A DNA stretch of 64,000 nucleotides from Cryptomeria japonica (Eukaryota > Streptophyta > Pinopsida > Cupressales > Cupressaceae): assembly GCF_030272615.1 (NCBI RefSeq), contig NC_081412.1, positions 673,207,823 through 673,271,822 of the forward strand. The letters run 5' to 3'. Made by a program: the position numbers and the translations under genes. This document shows positions 24,901 to 35,609 of this stretch, one piece after another. The notes under the pieces were generated by a model that had not been told where the DNA came from, did no database searches, and saw only the letters and a list, made by a program, of their open reading frames with translations. Positions within the stretch are counted from its first letter, which is position 1; every line of letters begins with the position of its first letter.

Positions 24901-26481
24901 CTCTCCTTCATCAGTGAGGGATTGAATCTGATAGGCTACTCCATCTTTCTGAAATGAATAAGAGTTTATTTCCCCATCATGCTATGCTTTTCAGTGAAAC
25001 TGCCATGGTCTACCCAACAACAGGTGGCAAACATCCATAGGAAGGATGTCACATAAGATCCTATCTACATATCCCCCAGTGTAGAAATCTACCTAGGCTT
25101 GCTCATTTACCAGCAAATGTTGTCCCTTATTCAACCAGGTGACTTTGTATGGCTCCTTGTGTTGTATCCTAGGTAGTTTTAATTTGCTTACTGCTTCTTC
25201 TGATATGATGTTATCTATGGATCCTGAATCTATGATCACCTTACACACCTTTCCCATGATTTTACACTTGATCTTGAACAATGCTCTTCTCTATGAGGCC
25301 TCTTTACTATGTGGCTTCTTCATTAACACTCTCTTGATCATTAAACTCTCACCATCTTGTGAAGCTAGGTTGTTTAATGCTGAAGTTTTGGTATTACCTC
25401 CATGTTCTTGAACACAATTTACTCTTTTTTCACCACCATAGGATGAACTAGGCTTCTCTGGGCATTTGTAGGTAGGGTGGCCCAGCTTTTGGTAGTTATA
25501 GCACTTCATGGTTGAGAAGTAGGACCCTCTCCCTAGTCCATTAGATCTACCCCTACTTGGGTTGCTTGATCCCCTACCCCTATAGTTTGGTTTGCTCTGA
25601 GAGTCCCCACTTTGCTCTAGAAGTTTAGACTCTCCTTGGGATCATTGATCTATGTTTCTTCCCCCAAAACTACCTCTATGGCCTCTACCATCTCTTCCCC
25701 TACCTCTTCCCCTGTTGTTTTGTTCTTGCTTCCTCCTACCTTTCTCTTCCACCTTAAGTGCCAATTGATAGCACTTGCATACTATTTGTGGGCATAACAA
25801 GCCCATCTCTTCCTGGATGCTCCATCTGAACCCATTCAAGTACCTTGCCACTTTTATGCTCTCATCCTCTACTACTCTGGATTTCATGCACAGTTTCTAA
25901 AACTCTTCAGTGTAGCTACTGACATCTAGGTCTTTTTGTCTCAAGTTTTGTCTTTTCTTGTGAAGTTGTATCTCATAGTCTTCAGGAAGGTAGGTCTCTT
26001 TGATTTTGGCTACCATTTCTTTCCAGGTGGCTAGTGGTGGCTTACCTTCTTTCATCCTTTCCTCTTGGATGAACTTCCACCAAGTTAAGGCTACCCCTCT
26101 TAGCCTTGATTTTGCCACCTTAACCTTTTGTGCTTCAGACACTCCATCATATTCAAAATGGTTTTCTAACCCTTCAATCCACTCTATTAGAGCATCTGAA
26201 TCCATCTTCCCACTGAAAAGAGCCACTCCTTCTAAGGTCTTACCACTCATATCTCTCAAGGCTTTCAAGAATGGTTCTTGCTCAATGACAGGGTTGGGCA
26301 TGGGGACTTCATCCTCTATTGCCATCATTTTACCCCGATCTCCAATCTTATCATGGACTTCTTTAGTTTTGACTTCAACTTCAGCTAGTTGCATTGCTAG
26401 TTGATCTAATCTCTCTCTGAGTGACCTATTTTCCTCTTCTTTATCTTCAACCTTCTTGGCCAATTCTGCATTAGTCACCAT
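21937..26481 (-). pseudogene. Chromovirus N gag-pol-chromodomain polyprotein
   Basis: A single uninterrupted frame of 1,515 codons from ATG 26481, with 12 internal stops (10 TAG, 2 TGA, no TAA) and no frameshift. Order: coiled-coil and retrotransposon gag domain (26481-25900), Arg/Gly-rich linker, CCHC-like knuckle with the second Cys as Tyr (CYNYQKLGHPTYKC, near 25503), aspartic protease IIDSGS (25230), RT with YLDDILIFS (about 24190), RNase H (IECDA, about 23735), integrase His/Cys region (about 23160-23050) and DD35E core. At the middle catalytic position the integrase has Asn (SNRD, codon near 22785), with the Glu 36 residues later in GQIEF. The chromodomain (EHLIKWK...ATWIP) ends at 21937. 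A TAG stops it there, perhaps 13 codons before the original end. The stops and the Asp-to-Asn change make it inactive. Confidence 0.88.
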
Positions 26482-26519
26482 GTTTGCCTAATGTTCCTTT
26501 CCTCCTGAATCTTTTGTTG

Positions 26520-26531
26520 GCTCTCATACCA
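26520..26531 (-). other. Primer binding site of chromovirus N
   Basis: TGGTATGAGAGC on the minus strand, three bases inside the 5' LTR. One change from the usual tRNA-Met complementary sequence. Confidence 0.7.
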
Positions 26532-26534
26532 CTA

Positions 26535-28712
26535 TGATAGGGAGCTTGATAGGTAAGTGCTCAAAAGGATAATTTTCTCAAAAGGTTCAATATGTTACCC
26601 GAAGACTTTTTTGAGGCTTTTTTATGTGTTTATGAAGTCCTTCTGGTGGTTGTAGTACTAGGAAACTCATTTATCACTTTTCTAACAAACTCCCCTTTGG
26701 TGAAGGCTCACTCCCATGCTCAAAATCTACTCAAATTTCTCACTCCACCCATATACACACTCTCAATCCATGTTCTTTGGCATTCAACCCTCTATTTTAG
26801 AGTTCTTTAGGGGTCTTTTGCATGGACAAGTAAGGGCAGCAAGGTTTTATTCCAGTTTTGATGCTCAAAGCTTAGTTTAAGGCCCATACCCTTGGCTTAC
26901 TCAACTAGGCAACCAAAGGATCCAAAACCTCCAAAGGGGCTACACGCTGTCCAAGGATCCATTTGACATTTTTTTCATTGTCTTAGGATGATCAAATAAG
27001 GTTTAAAAAGTTCCCAAATCCTCCGTACAAATGGGTTTGAGCATTCTTTCAAAAATTATCATTTTTGTGTGTTATGCAACAAAAGGGCTACTAGCCCGTG
27101 GAGGCCTAATTGGCTCCTTTTTGCTCACCTAGCCCAACGATGGGATTTACCACCATAAAAATTGTTTTGGAAGATTTCTAGGAGGTCTATTCTTGAATAT
27201 TTTCTAGATCTTGAGCTCCATGGGGAAGGTTTAATGACTGTCCACTTTTTATGGCACAAAAGAAGGGTTTAGTGGGGGTTTTGAGTTTGCAAAGTTTGAT
27301 TTGTCAACTCCTTCATGAACCAAGGCCTAAAACTAACTAAGGAAGTCTGCTGCACCTTGTAGAACACTATCCAAGCCATTTCCACTTGTCATTTTGCCAA
27401 ACATTTGGCATACTAACTAAAAAATCAGAAAATTGTCCCTGTGACAATCAAATCACTGCCCTTTACCAGCCATATTGATGCTCCTTCTTTAGGCCTGCGT
27501 CACAAGGTGTTTGATCTGAAATTATATCTCAAGGAGGTCTTAAAAACACTAATCAACTTCCCTATTACATTTCCTTCTTCAATACAAGGCTTAGATTATG
27601 CCTTTAAAGCATTCCATGAGCATTTGACAAGTATAATTCACAAAAACAGTGAACTCACTATTTTGTTTACAAAATCAGAATGATTGAATGGAACAAACTT
27701 ATTATAACACTTCAAGATAATTCCAAACAACCTTGGTAACATGTCCATACCTCTGCCTCATTCATTTGTTCACTCCAAATTGCTTTTGGGTGCAAATCTT
27801 GAGTTTTTGTTCATCTTACTAGCCAAGCAATCAACACTTGCCTAGTATTCGCTCAAGTTCTTCTTCCAACCACACTCTTGGCACAAAATAGAGCATATTT
27901 ATAGTATATGAATGAATTAAAACTTTAATGAATCCATATTGTGGGATCCCAAGCATGGATTAGTCAAGTGGAGTCATTTTGGAGCTTCAAACCCTTTATA
28001 GGGCAACAAGCACCCAGTTTTAGAAATAATTTTGTAAAATCAAACTTTTTGAAGAAATAAATGCCACAATCAACTAAAAAGAATTACACAAGTACCATGA
28101 ACACTTTCCCATAGGTACAGTATGGATTAAGAAGGTACAGTACAGACGATTTCACTAAAAGATACAAAAAACCAGTCATAAAGCCATTATTTTCTGATTT
28201 TATTGAAGAAACTTTGGTTTTAACAATCACCAACCCTTTTCAAAGAAAATAGAGGTGTTTTTATAGTCCACAAAATTTTTAATCAAGATCATTATGGACT
28301 AGAAGCTTCCATAACCATGTTTTGCAAGAAAAACACAAAATTTGACAATTTTGACAACTTTTTGAGCCAAATGAAAATATTTCTTGCTCAAAAAGGCATT
28401 TTTGACAATCTAACCTTGTCAACTTGTCTAATAAACTTAGACATGCATAAAAACACCTAAAAAACATTTTCTAATTCTTTGGAAAGCATTAGAAGACCTT
28501 TTTGGCAATTTTGCACTTTTTTGCCAAAAATTGTCAACTCAAGGCCTGAAATGCAAGATTTGATCTCTTAAGCCCAAAATGAGATCAAAACCACTACACA
28601 TGAATCATAAAAACCTAAAAAAACATAAAAAACCTATAACAAGACATTACAAGCATGAAAGCATTAAAAACTCAAAAATGATAATTTTACCCAACTAGGT
28701 GCTCTTGCACCA
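26535..28712 (-). repeat. 5' LTR of chromovirus N
   Basis: 2,178 bp, colinear with 19694-21869. The outer end (gcacca at 28707-28712) is followed at once by the cctac target duplication. Any promoter of the element would lie here; I could not identify a convincing TATA box. Confidence 0.9.
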
Positions 28713-28717
28713 CCTAC

Positions 28718-29712
28718 CCACAATCAGATAATACTTCTGTAGAAAGTATGTAATACAATAAGGGGTCTGTACATGAGGGAAGACACACTTCCTAGAGTGT
28801 ACTACTCATTACAAAGGAGTCACACTTACTACAAAGAGGTTATAACAACCTTAATATAATTGAACAACAATCTAGAAGAATGAACTCCCAAAGATAGCAT
28901 CTACCATGCCAGATTACAATCCTGGTTAAGCTCGATACTAGAGGCCTTTGACCTCTTACATAAACCCAATATGATCTTCAATAATTGACCAAATCCTCTG
29001 TGTAAATGATATTACATTATTCGCACATTTCATTCCCTGACCATGACCTTTTACAATAACCATGATAATCTATAATGAGATACTACATCAATATATACAA
29101 ACCCTAAGGCCTAAACCAATTGGGTCGGCCACCTAAAAGATATTATAATAATATCATTACATACATCCACATTACAATGATATGCCATGTCATCTTTAGA
29201 CCAAAACAACATTAACCAATCTATAAATCATCCCAGTAACATGTAGGGAACATGTTACATGATACTGGTCTATAATCTGGATAGATAGTAGACCTAATTT
29301 GGGTCCTCCATGCCAAAGAGACATCTCTAATCAGTTGACGCATGAACAAAGATCACCTTTTGCATCCTGAATTCCATCTAGAAGCCGCACCAACACCACT
29401 TATGCATCCTATCAAAGATTCTCAGTAAAAGCTCTGTCGGTAAAGCCCTAAACCCTTACTAGTATAGGCTTAGTAGAATGTATGGAAGCATACAATCATC
29501 AAGTAAATACCGACCAAAACATACTCTAGAAACATGCAACACATCAAAACAAACATATTCCATTGATCCAAACATGTCGGTAGTATCCAAGTGATAGTCC
29601 CTTCTGTCAGTAACACTAGTTACTCTACTGGTAACCAATAATAACAGCTAGTGTTGACATCAATGAAAAAACATCAATGAAACACATAATCAATTCCTTC
29701 ATATTGCCAACA
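28718..29712 (-). repeat. 5' LTR of copia B, outer fragment
   Basis: Continues the B LTR after the N insertion; it matches the 3' LTR from about 13848 (AGATAATACTTCTGTAGAAAG) to its end. It terminates at 29712 in the same ccaaca end as 14863. Confidence 0.85.
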
Positions 29713-30758
29713 ATTTATTGTCCCGTGAGAAGACTATGTGTTGTTTGCATCCTGGTTCATTAGATCCGAATCTAGGTTTAACTCATTTTGCAATATGGGA
29801 GGGTACTATCTATTTTTCTTTCTTGCTTTCAAGTTAAAAGTATACTAGAAAAAATTAGAAATAGACCTTGTGAGGGAGTTGTACCTCTAAAATTCAAAGG
29901 AAGATTGTTGATTTAATCAACAGTCTCTCCAACTATTAGTTTCTCATTTGTCTTTCATGCTAGGAACATTAAGTTTTGTTATAATAATTTTAGGAAGACA
30001 AATATATTGACCAACACCAAGGAAATATTAATTCCTAGCATACACCCTAAAATAAGAAAATTAAAAAACTTATAGAAAAAATACATCCCAACTAAGGAAA
30101 TAGGAAGATAAGATAACAATGCTAGACGTGAAAGTGTGTATAAATTATTGCAAGGTAAGTATATAGGCCACAATATTTAAGAGGGTAATTTTAAATGCAC
30201 ATTGTTGAGTTGCAAGTTATATAGTAGGGCCGATTGAAATAAATGATTCATCTCCATTTTTAAAAAAAATCATGATTTTTAAAATATTTAGTTCATACTT
30301 AATTGGAGGAATATAGGAAGGGATCAGAATGTATAGTTCTAGAAGTTTCTTGTGTCTCAGTGTTAATTTTGAATTGTGATTGTACCATACAAGATTCAAG
30401 AGTAGTGACAAAAAATGTGAAATCGTTTAACATATATTAATTAATAAATGTCAATATAGTAGCATGTTATGACATAGAGCAAACATTTGGGTCCAAAATG
30501 GGAGATAGATATTGGTGTGAGTTGTGATTAGTTATACATTTTAACAAAAAATCCCATATTTTTTTTTTGAAACCATTTTTTCTTTGTGAATTTATCCACA
30601 TCAATAAAAAATTCTATAAAATTTTATTAATCCTAGTATATTTTAGCTAACTATTAATCAGTAGAGTAAATTTTTAATAACATAAAATTCATTAACATGT
30701 GCAAATGTCTAAAATTGCAGATCTATCAATATCTACATACTTGGTTTGCATAGGTCCC

Positions 30759-30760
<2 letters not shown>

Positions 30761-30805
<45 letters not shown>
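30761..30805. repeat. (AT)n microsatellite
   Basis: Uninterrupted AT dinucleotides for about 45 bp. Confidence 0.95.
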
Positions 30806-30808
<3 letters not shown>

Positions 30809-31989
30809 CTTAAATGAGTGTTTGGGGTTATTAATTGTTTTGATAGATGGATGTATGGTTGTGGGATCTAGTTAGAAACCCTTCAAAAAAAATTATAAAG
30901 GGAAAATGTTATGTATATATAAACAAAAAACTTAACAAGGAAAATATAGTTACTATGCCAAAGTAGATAAGGTTCGACCTTACTAGATTCACCACTTACA
31001 TGTAGGCCTTAAGGACCATCCAAAGGAATTGAAAACCTTTTTAACATTGAAATAGGGTGTTGTGATTACCACATGACCCTCTTCTTTCTTGTTGTTGTCC
31101 TTTAAATTTCTTCCACCTTCATATTTGTTAAATTGACTCCACTCACTATGCTTCCACATAAACTCAACTATACATATATTCTTTGTAGTCATTAATTTTA
31201 ATGTTTCATATTACTTAGGTTTTACAAGCCATAGCAATAAAAGAGAGAAATAATATATGATTGTTCACAACACAATGTTGATAAGTCATGTTCGAGGGCC
31301 TAGTTGTCACTATGAAAGTATAAGGTTTTCCAAAAGTTCACCTAAATTGGTTTTAAAACATAACCCCTACAAATATAATTATATATAATTTCAAGTAACA
31401 AATCCTACAAAATTTCAATTTCAAAATAAATATCTAGACCCAAAATAAAGTGGTGATTTAATAGTATCAATGATATGACCCAAAACACAATTGTGATGTA
31501 GGAAATTGGGCAAAAGATTCATAACATATAATTAGTCCACCACAAAACTAAAATTCTATGAAAATATTCCTAACACATTCAATAAACGAAATGAAGATGA
31601 AATACTAAAACCAAGATGCAAACCAAAAGCATGTATTTCTTTCATTGCTCCTCCATTGTTCCTCTTTCTCCTTCAAATTTGATGTTGATCTCACCTACAA
31701 ACGCAAGTGCAAGATGATAAGATGATAAAAATAATTTAGACAACATAAAGATACTCGAAATGTGGTTGTCAAAAATGAGTGATGAGAGCTTAATTTATAA
31801 AAAAATGGGATCAATTGGATGGCTAAGATTGAAAATATTTTGGTTTGATGGACGAACCCGATTGAGTGCACAACAGAGCTGCCATTCAGGGAGAGATGAA
31901 GATAGAATAAATTAAATGAGAAGATATTATGAGAATAAATAATTAAATCTTTAATTATCTTCCCATAAATACCAAATTAGCAAGTTGAA

Positions 31990-32560
31990 AATAAACAAGA
32001 ATATTTTAATAATTAAAAATTATTAAATATCTTCATTTAAAAAGATAAATAGAATAATAAAAAATAAATAAAATATCCTCTTATGAGATAATTAATAAAT
32101 AAGATTTATTAATTATCTCCTCACAAAATAGAATTTTTTTGAAGATGCATACCTCATTTTTGAATTTAAAATTAAGATTAATTTCCTAAAAGGATAACTT
32201 CTTAAAATCAAGAAAAGATATTAGTTTCCAAATTAAAAAATTAGGAATATTTAATAAGAATATTTAATAATTAAAAATTATTAAATATCTCCATATAAGA
32301 GGATAAAACGGAGGAATAAAAAATTAAAAAAATAGGAAATATCCTCAAATAAGAGGATAAATAGAGATAATTAATAAACAAGATTTATTAATTATCTCAT
32401 TACAAAAAGAAGTTAAAGATGAATTAATAAATTAAATTTATTAATTATCTTTATTTTGGAGGAAGATAAATATGATAAAGTAATAAAAATGATTTATTAA
32501 TTATTGCTAATATTTATGAGTTGGTTAATTAAATAAAATGAATTTATTTAATTAATAGAC
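31990..32560. repeat. Series of short AT-rich hairpins with repeated spacing
   Basis: At least two units carry a perfect 13-bp inverted repeat (GATAATTAATAAA, 5-base loop, TTTATTAATTATC) near 32088-32118 and 32362-32392. Related arms occur near 32419-32450 and 32525-32557. Between them, AATAATTAAAAATTATTAAATATCT is repeated near 32010 and 32266. The region looks like an imperfect duplication of about 250 bp plus diverged copies. Confidence 0.55.
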
Positions 32561-33284
32561 AAAGGAGACAAATAAAAACATTATTTAATTTATTTATTCA
32601 GGACTTAGAAGAAATGTTAGTAAAAGAGGTTTAATTAAAGACTATGAGCATGGTATGTTAAAAATACAAGACACAAGTGTTGACCATTCTTTAGTGTCTC
32701 TATTTTGCCCCTCTCTGAGACAATGCGATTTTGAGCGTTGTTTCGAAGAAAATTGAAAAATAATTATTCCCTAGCAATCTAAGGGATGGATATCGGATGC
32801 CCCCTTGAGAGATTGTTTATATATGAAAGAAATGAATGATCTCTTGAAAAAAGAGAAAAATGTTAGCCGAAAGACAAAATATGATGAAAGAGAATAATGT
32901 TAGTAAGAAGGGAAGAATGTTAATTGATTGTAGAAAAAGGGTTGATTTATATCAAATGAAGAAATTCTCAATTGATCAGATCAAATAGATAGCATGATAA
33001 TGATTGATTTAATGAATTGATACAATGATTGATGGGATAGAAGAAATGTTAGATAGAAGAAATGCAAGCGAGAAGTAAAGAATGATTAGTATGATGAAAT
33101 CTTTCTTTTAGGTGAGAACCTTTATTTGATATGGCAAAATGGATGCTGTGCACCATGGAAATGAAGGCCAGGGTGATAATGCAATCCCTTTGCGTAAGAA
33201 AGACACATTGTAGACAAGGAATGGTTCAAACATCCTAAGACATTATGCATGTCAAAGGTTGAGGTATGTGAGACAACCATAATA

Positions 33285-34097
33285 TGTTGGCAAATGCACA
33301 CTCCAATGAGACATTGTAGGTGATTGAAGGTTTTGTCATTGATGGCAACCTTACAATCCTATGACACCGGTAAGACAATTCATCGGCACCAGCAAAGATA
33401 GACTCTACACTGACACAGAGACCACTGGCAGCAAAAGGAAGCATACCGACACAGAAGCTGACAGGAATTTTGTTTGTAATATATTTTGTTTATTATTGTA
33501 AAATCATTGTAAGCTGACTTGGAAAGTTGTAAAATGACTCATATATATAAGAGATCATTGTAGAACATTTTGGAATAGAAAAAAGGAAAAATATAGGCGA
33601 AATAAGGTAGACCTATTATGCGAATTATAGGTTAAGGGTTTATGTACGAAGCAGAGCTATAAACCGGTACTGGATCTGGCATAGTAGATGCTATTTTGAA
33701 GCAGTACAAGACATTGGATTTATATAATCCATTTTGTAAGTCAATGAGACTTCCCATTTTGTAATTGAGTAGTGAGCTCTAGGCACTTGGCCTTCCTGCA
33801 TGTGCAAGCCCCTCTTGTAGTAGTAATATTCTCTTATTGGCCAGTAAGTGAATATTGTGGGTCACAAATCCCAATGAGGTTTTTCCCACATCGGGTTTCC
33901 TCATTAAACTACTGTGTTATGGTGTGTTTTTCATGTGGTTGCTGTTAACTTTGTTTATTACATTATTTCTTGTTTACCAGTATTTAGTATTAATATGTTC
34001 TACATGTTTTAAGTTAAGAAAATAAAATCATTGGTTAGATACTGATTCAACCCCCCCCCCCCCCCCCCTCCTCTCAGTATCCGTGGGAATCCTAACA
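33285..34097 (+). repeat. 5' LTR of element G
   Basis: 813 bp, TGTTGG...CCTAACA. It contains a TATA-like box (33541-33550), the ggtttttcccac...gggtttcc motif (33878-33899), an 18-base run of C (34051-34068) and a terminal CTCTCAG. Differences from the 3' LTR are almost all transitions. Confidence 0.92.
33541..33550 (+). promoter_or_regulatory. Putative TATA box of element G LTR
   Basis: ATATATATAAGAG about 255 bp into the LTR, at the position expected for the U3 promoter. The 3' LTR has the weaker TTTATATAAGAG at 39271-39282. Inferred from sequence only. Confidence 0.45.
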
Positions 34098-34099
34098 AT

Positions 34100-34111
34100 T
34101 GGTATCAGAGC
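34100..34111 (+). other. Primer binding site of element G
   Basis: TGGTATCAGAGC, exact tRNA-Met type site, two bases after the 5' LTR. The shared leader motif follows at 34114-34147. Confidence 0.88.
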
Positions 34112-34159
34112 CTGGTCCTCTATTTTCAGAAGCCTAACAGCTTGAGGAAGATCTTGACA

Positions 34160-35287
34160 ATGGTAGAGATGGAAAAATTGATGAAGCAATTAGAAGCAAC
34201 TCTCTCAGACTATGATGCATAAAAAATGAAAAATATCAAACTTGAAGATGATCTAAAAGCTGCACAAGATAATATTCAAGCACTTCAAGAAAATGTTACC
34301 ATTTCAAGAAACAAGAGAAGAGAACTTTGTGAAAAGATGCAAAAGGAGAATGATGAAAAGGAAACTCTTAGTGACCTAATGAATAAGCTAAAACAAGAAA
34401 ACATGACAACAAAGAATGAGATGCAAGATATGACTATGAGATTTTGTAAAGAAATTGAAGATAGAAAGAAGAATGAAGAAGACTTGACTAGAAGACTAAA
34501 TGAAGCTGCACATGAAAACACAAGACTTAGTTAAGAAAATGATATGTTGAAGATAGATTTGATGCATGCACAAAATGACTCAAATGAACTCTTGAGACAA
34601 AAAGGTATCTTGGAAGAAGAACTGGCTGCTGCAAATCAACATAAAGAAAAATTCAAGAAAAGCTCAGAAGAACTTGGTGACTTGTTGAAGAATCAAAAAC
34701 CTAATGGTGACACAAATGGTCTTGGCTTTGAAGCTGGTGAAAGCTCTAGTACTGCAAACACATAGGATCATGGAAAATCGGTAATACAACCTACTGCTTA
34801 TAAATTTAATGGCAAATGCTTTAACTGTAACAAGTATGGTAATAGAGCAAATCAATGTAGATCTAGAAATTATCAGAATACCAATACACCCACCAGTCAA
34901 TGTTCAAAATGCAACAAAGTTGGTCATAATTTTGAAAATTACAGAATGAATGTAAGATGTTATGTTTGTCGAAGATTTGGACACTTATCTAATCAATACA
35001 GAACACAAACCGACATAGGATATGGAAAAGCTATTCAAAAAATAATGTGACTTGTTATGCCTGTAACAAGATTAGACATATTGCAAAATTTTGTAGAAGC
35101 AAGTCCTCACCGGTAAATAACAAAGGTCCTAGTTTGAAAGGTAAAGAAAAAGTTGAAGAAGTAATGTAGGAATTCTCGAAACAATGGATCAGGAAATCAG
35201 AACTAAATGTTGACAGGAATACTCCTCCACTGGCAAAACAGAGTAACACTCCACCGGCAAAAGAGAGTAACACTCCACTGGTAGGAG
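34160..35287 (+). pseudogene. Gag-like ORF of element G: coiled coil plus four zinc knuckles
   Basis: Starts at ATG 34160 and stays in one frame to about 35040, with stops at 34219, 34532 and 34763; a one-base shift is then needed. Residues 1-200 are strongly coiled-coil (Lys/Glu-rich heptads), followed by four Cys knuckles beginning at 34817, 34901, 34958 and 35053. Knuckle 1 has Asn for His; knuckles 2 and 3 have Tyr for the last Cys; knuckle 4 (CYACNKIRHIAKFC) is complete. Knuckles of this kind bind the element RNA during packaging. I see none of the standard copia gag N-terminal motif (KLDGTNY or the D/F-type start), so this gag-like protein differs from that of the helpers. Repeated short NTPP(L/A)K motifs follow near 35218-35280. 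Confidence 0.75.
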
Positions 35288-35609
35288 ACTCTTCATCTAA
35301 CTGAAAAAAATTTCCTTGAGGGTTTAGTAATCAAATCTGAAACATGCTATTATTCCCTCAGTTGATGGTGAGAAGTTAAAATTACTTCTATACCGGCAGA
35401 TAAGTTAAGTCATTACTTAACCGGCAAACATTAAATGTGGTAGTTGGAAAAAATAACATTATAAATCAGTGTTTTTGGCTCCAATTTCATTTCACTGAGC
35501 ATTCAAACAATCAAAGAGCATGAAAATTCCCGAGCAAAGTCATTTCAAGCAAAGAAGCAAGCAATTCAGCAAACAATCTTTCCTAAGGCAAATAAAGGTA
35601 TTTAAATCC

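Larger units (their letters stand above)
19694..28712 (-). mobile_element. Ty3/gypsy chromovirus N, nested in copia B LTR
   Basis: A complete 9,019-bp element on the minus strand: 5' LTR 26535-28712, primer site 26520-26531, coding 26481-21937, polypurine tract at about 21870-21882, 3' LTR 19694-21869. The target duplication cctac is perfect (19689-19693 and 28713-28717). LTRs begin TGGTGC and end TATCA on the minus strand. Pol order is PR-RT-RH-IN with a chromodomain, which defines a chromovirus; I do not name the clade. By eye the first 200 bp of the two LTRs differ at about 15 sites, so the insertion is not recent. Confidence 0.9.
13594..29712 (-). mobile_element. Ty1/copia LTR retrotransposon B, split by chromovirus N
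   Basis: A minus-strand copia element of about 7.1 kb once the nested 9,019-bp insertion is removed. 3' LTR 13594-14863; coding region about 15240-19384; primer site 19429-19440; 5' LTR 19443-19693 plus 28718-29712. LTR ends read TGTTGG... on the minus strand. The target duplications are attga (13589-13593) and attta (29713-29717), one mismatch in five. The LTRs align end to end but are clearly diverged: the inner-end CA reads AA in the 5' copy. This is an old insertion, older than N. Confidence 0.85.
29718..33279. other. AT-rich intergenic DNA without a recognised gene
   Basis: 3.5 kb with no ORF above about 67 codons and no motif of a known family. It holds an AT microsatellite (30761-30805) and a set of short hairpins (about 31990-32560), listed separately. 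The segment 33120-33280 may continue beyond element G into 39829-39900 as one short open stretch, perhaps a relic of an older element that G entered, but the evidence is thin. Confidence 0.4.

Noticed and set aside
34051-34068. C18 run as an assembly error
   Set aside because: The matching tract in the 3' LTR is 12 C, and the tract exists in every copia LTR here, so it is a real homopolymer of uncertain exact length.
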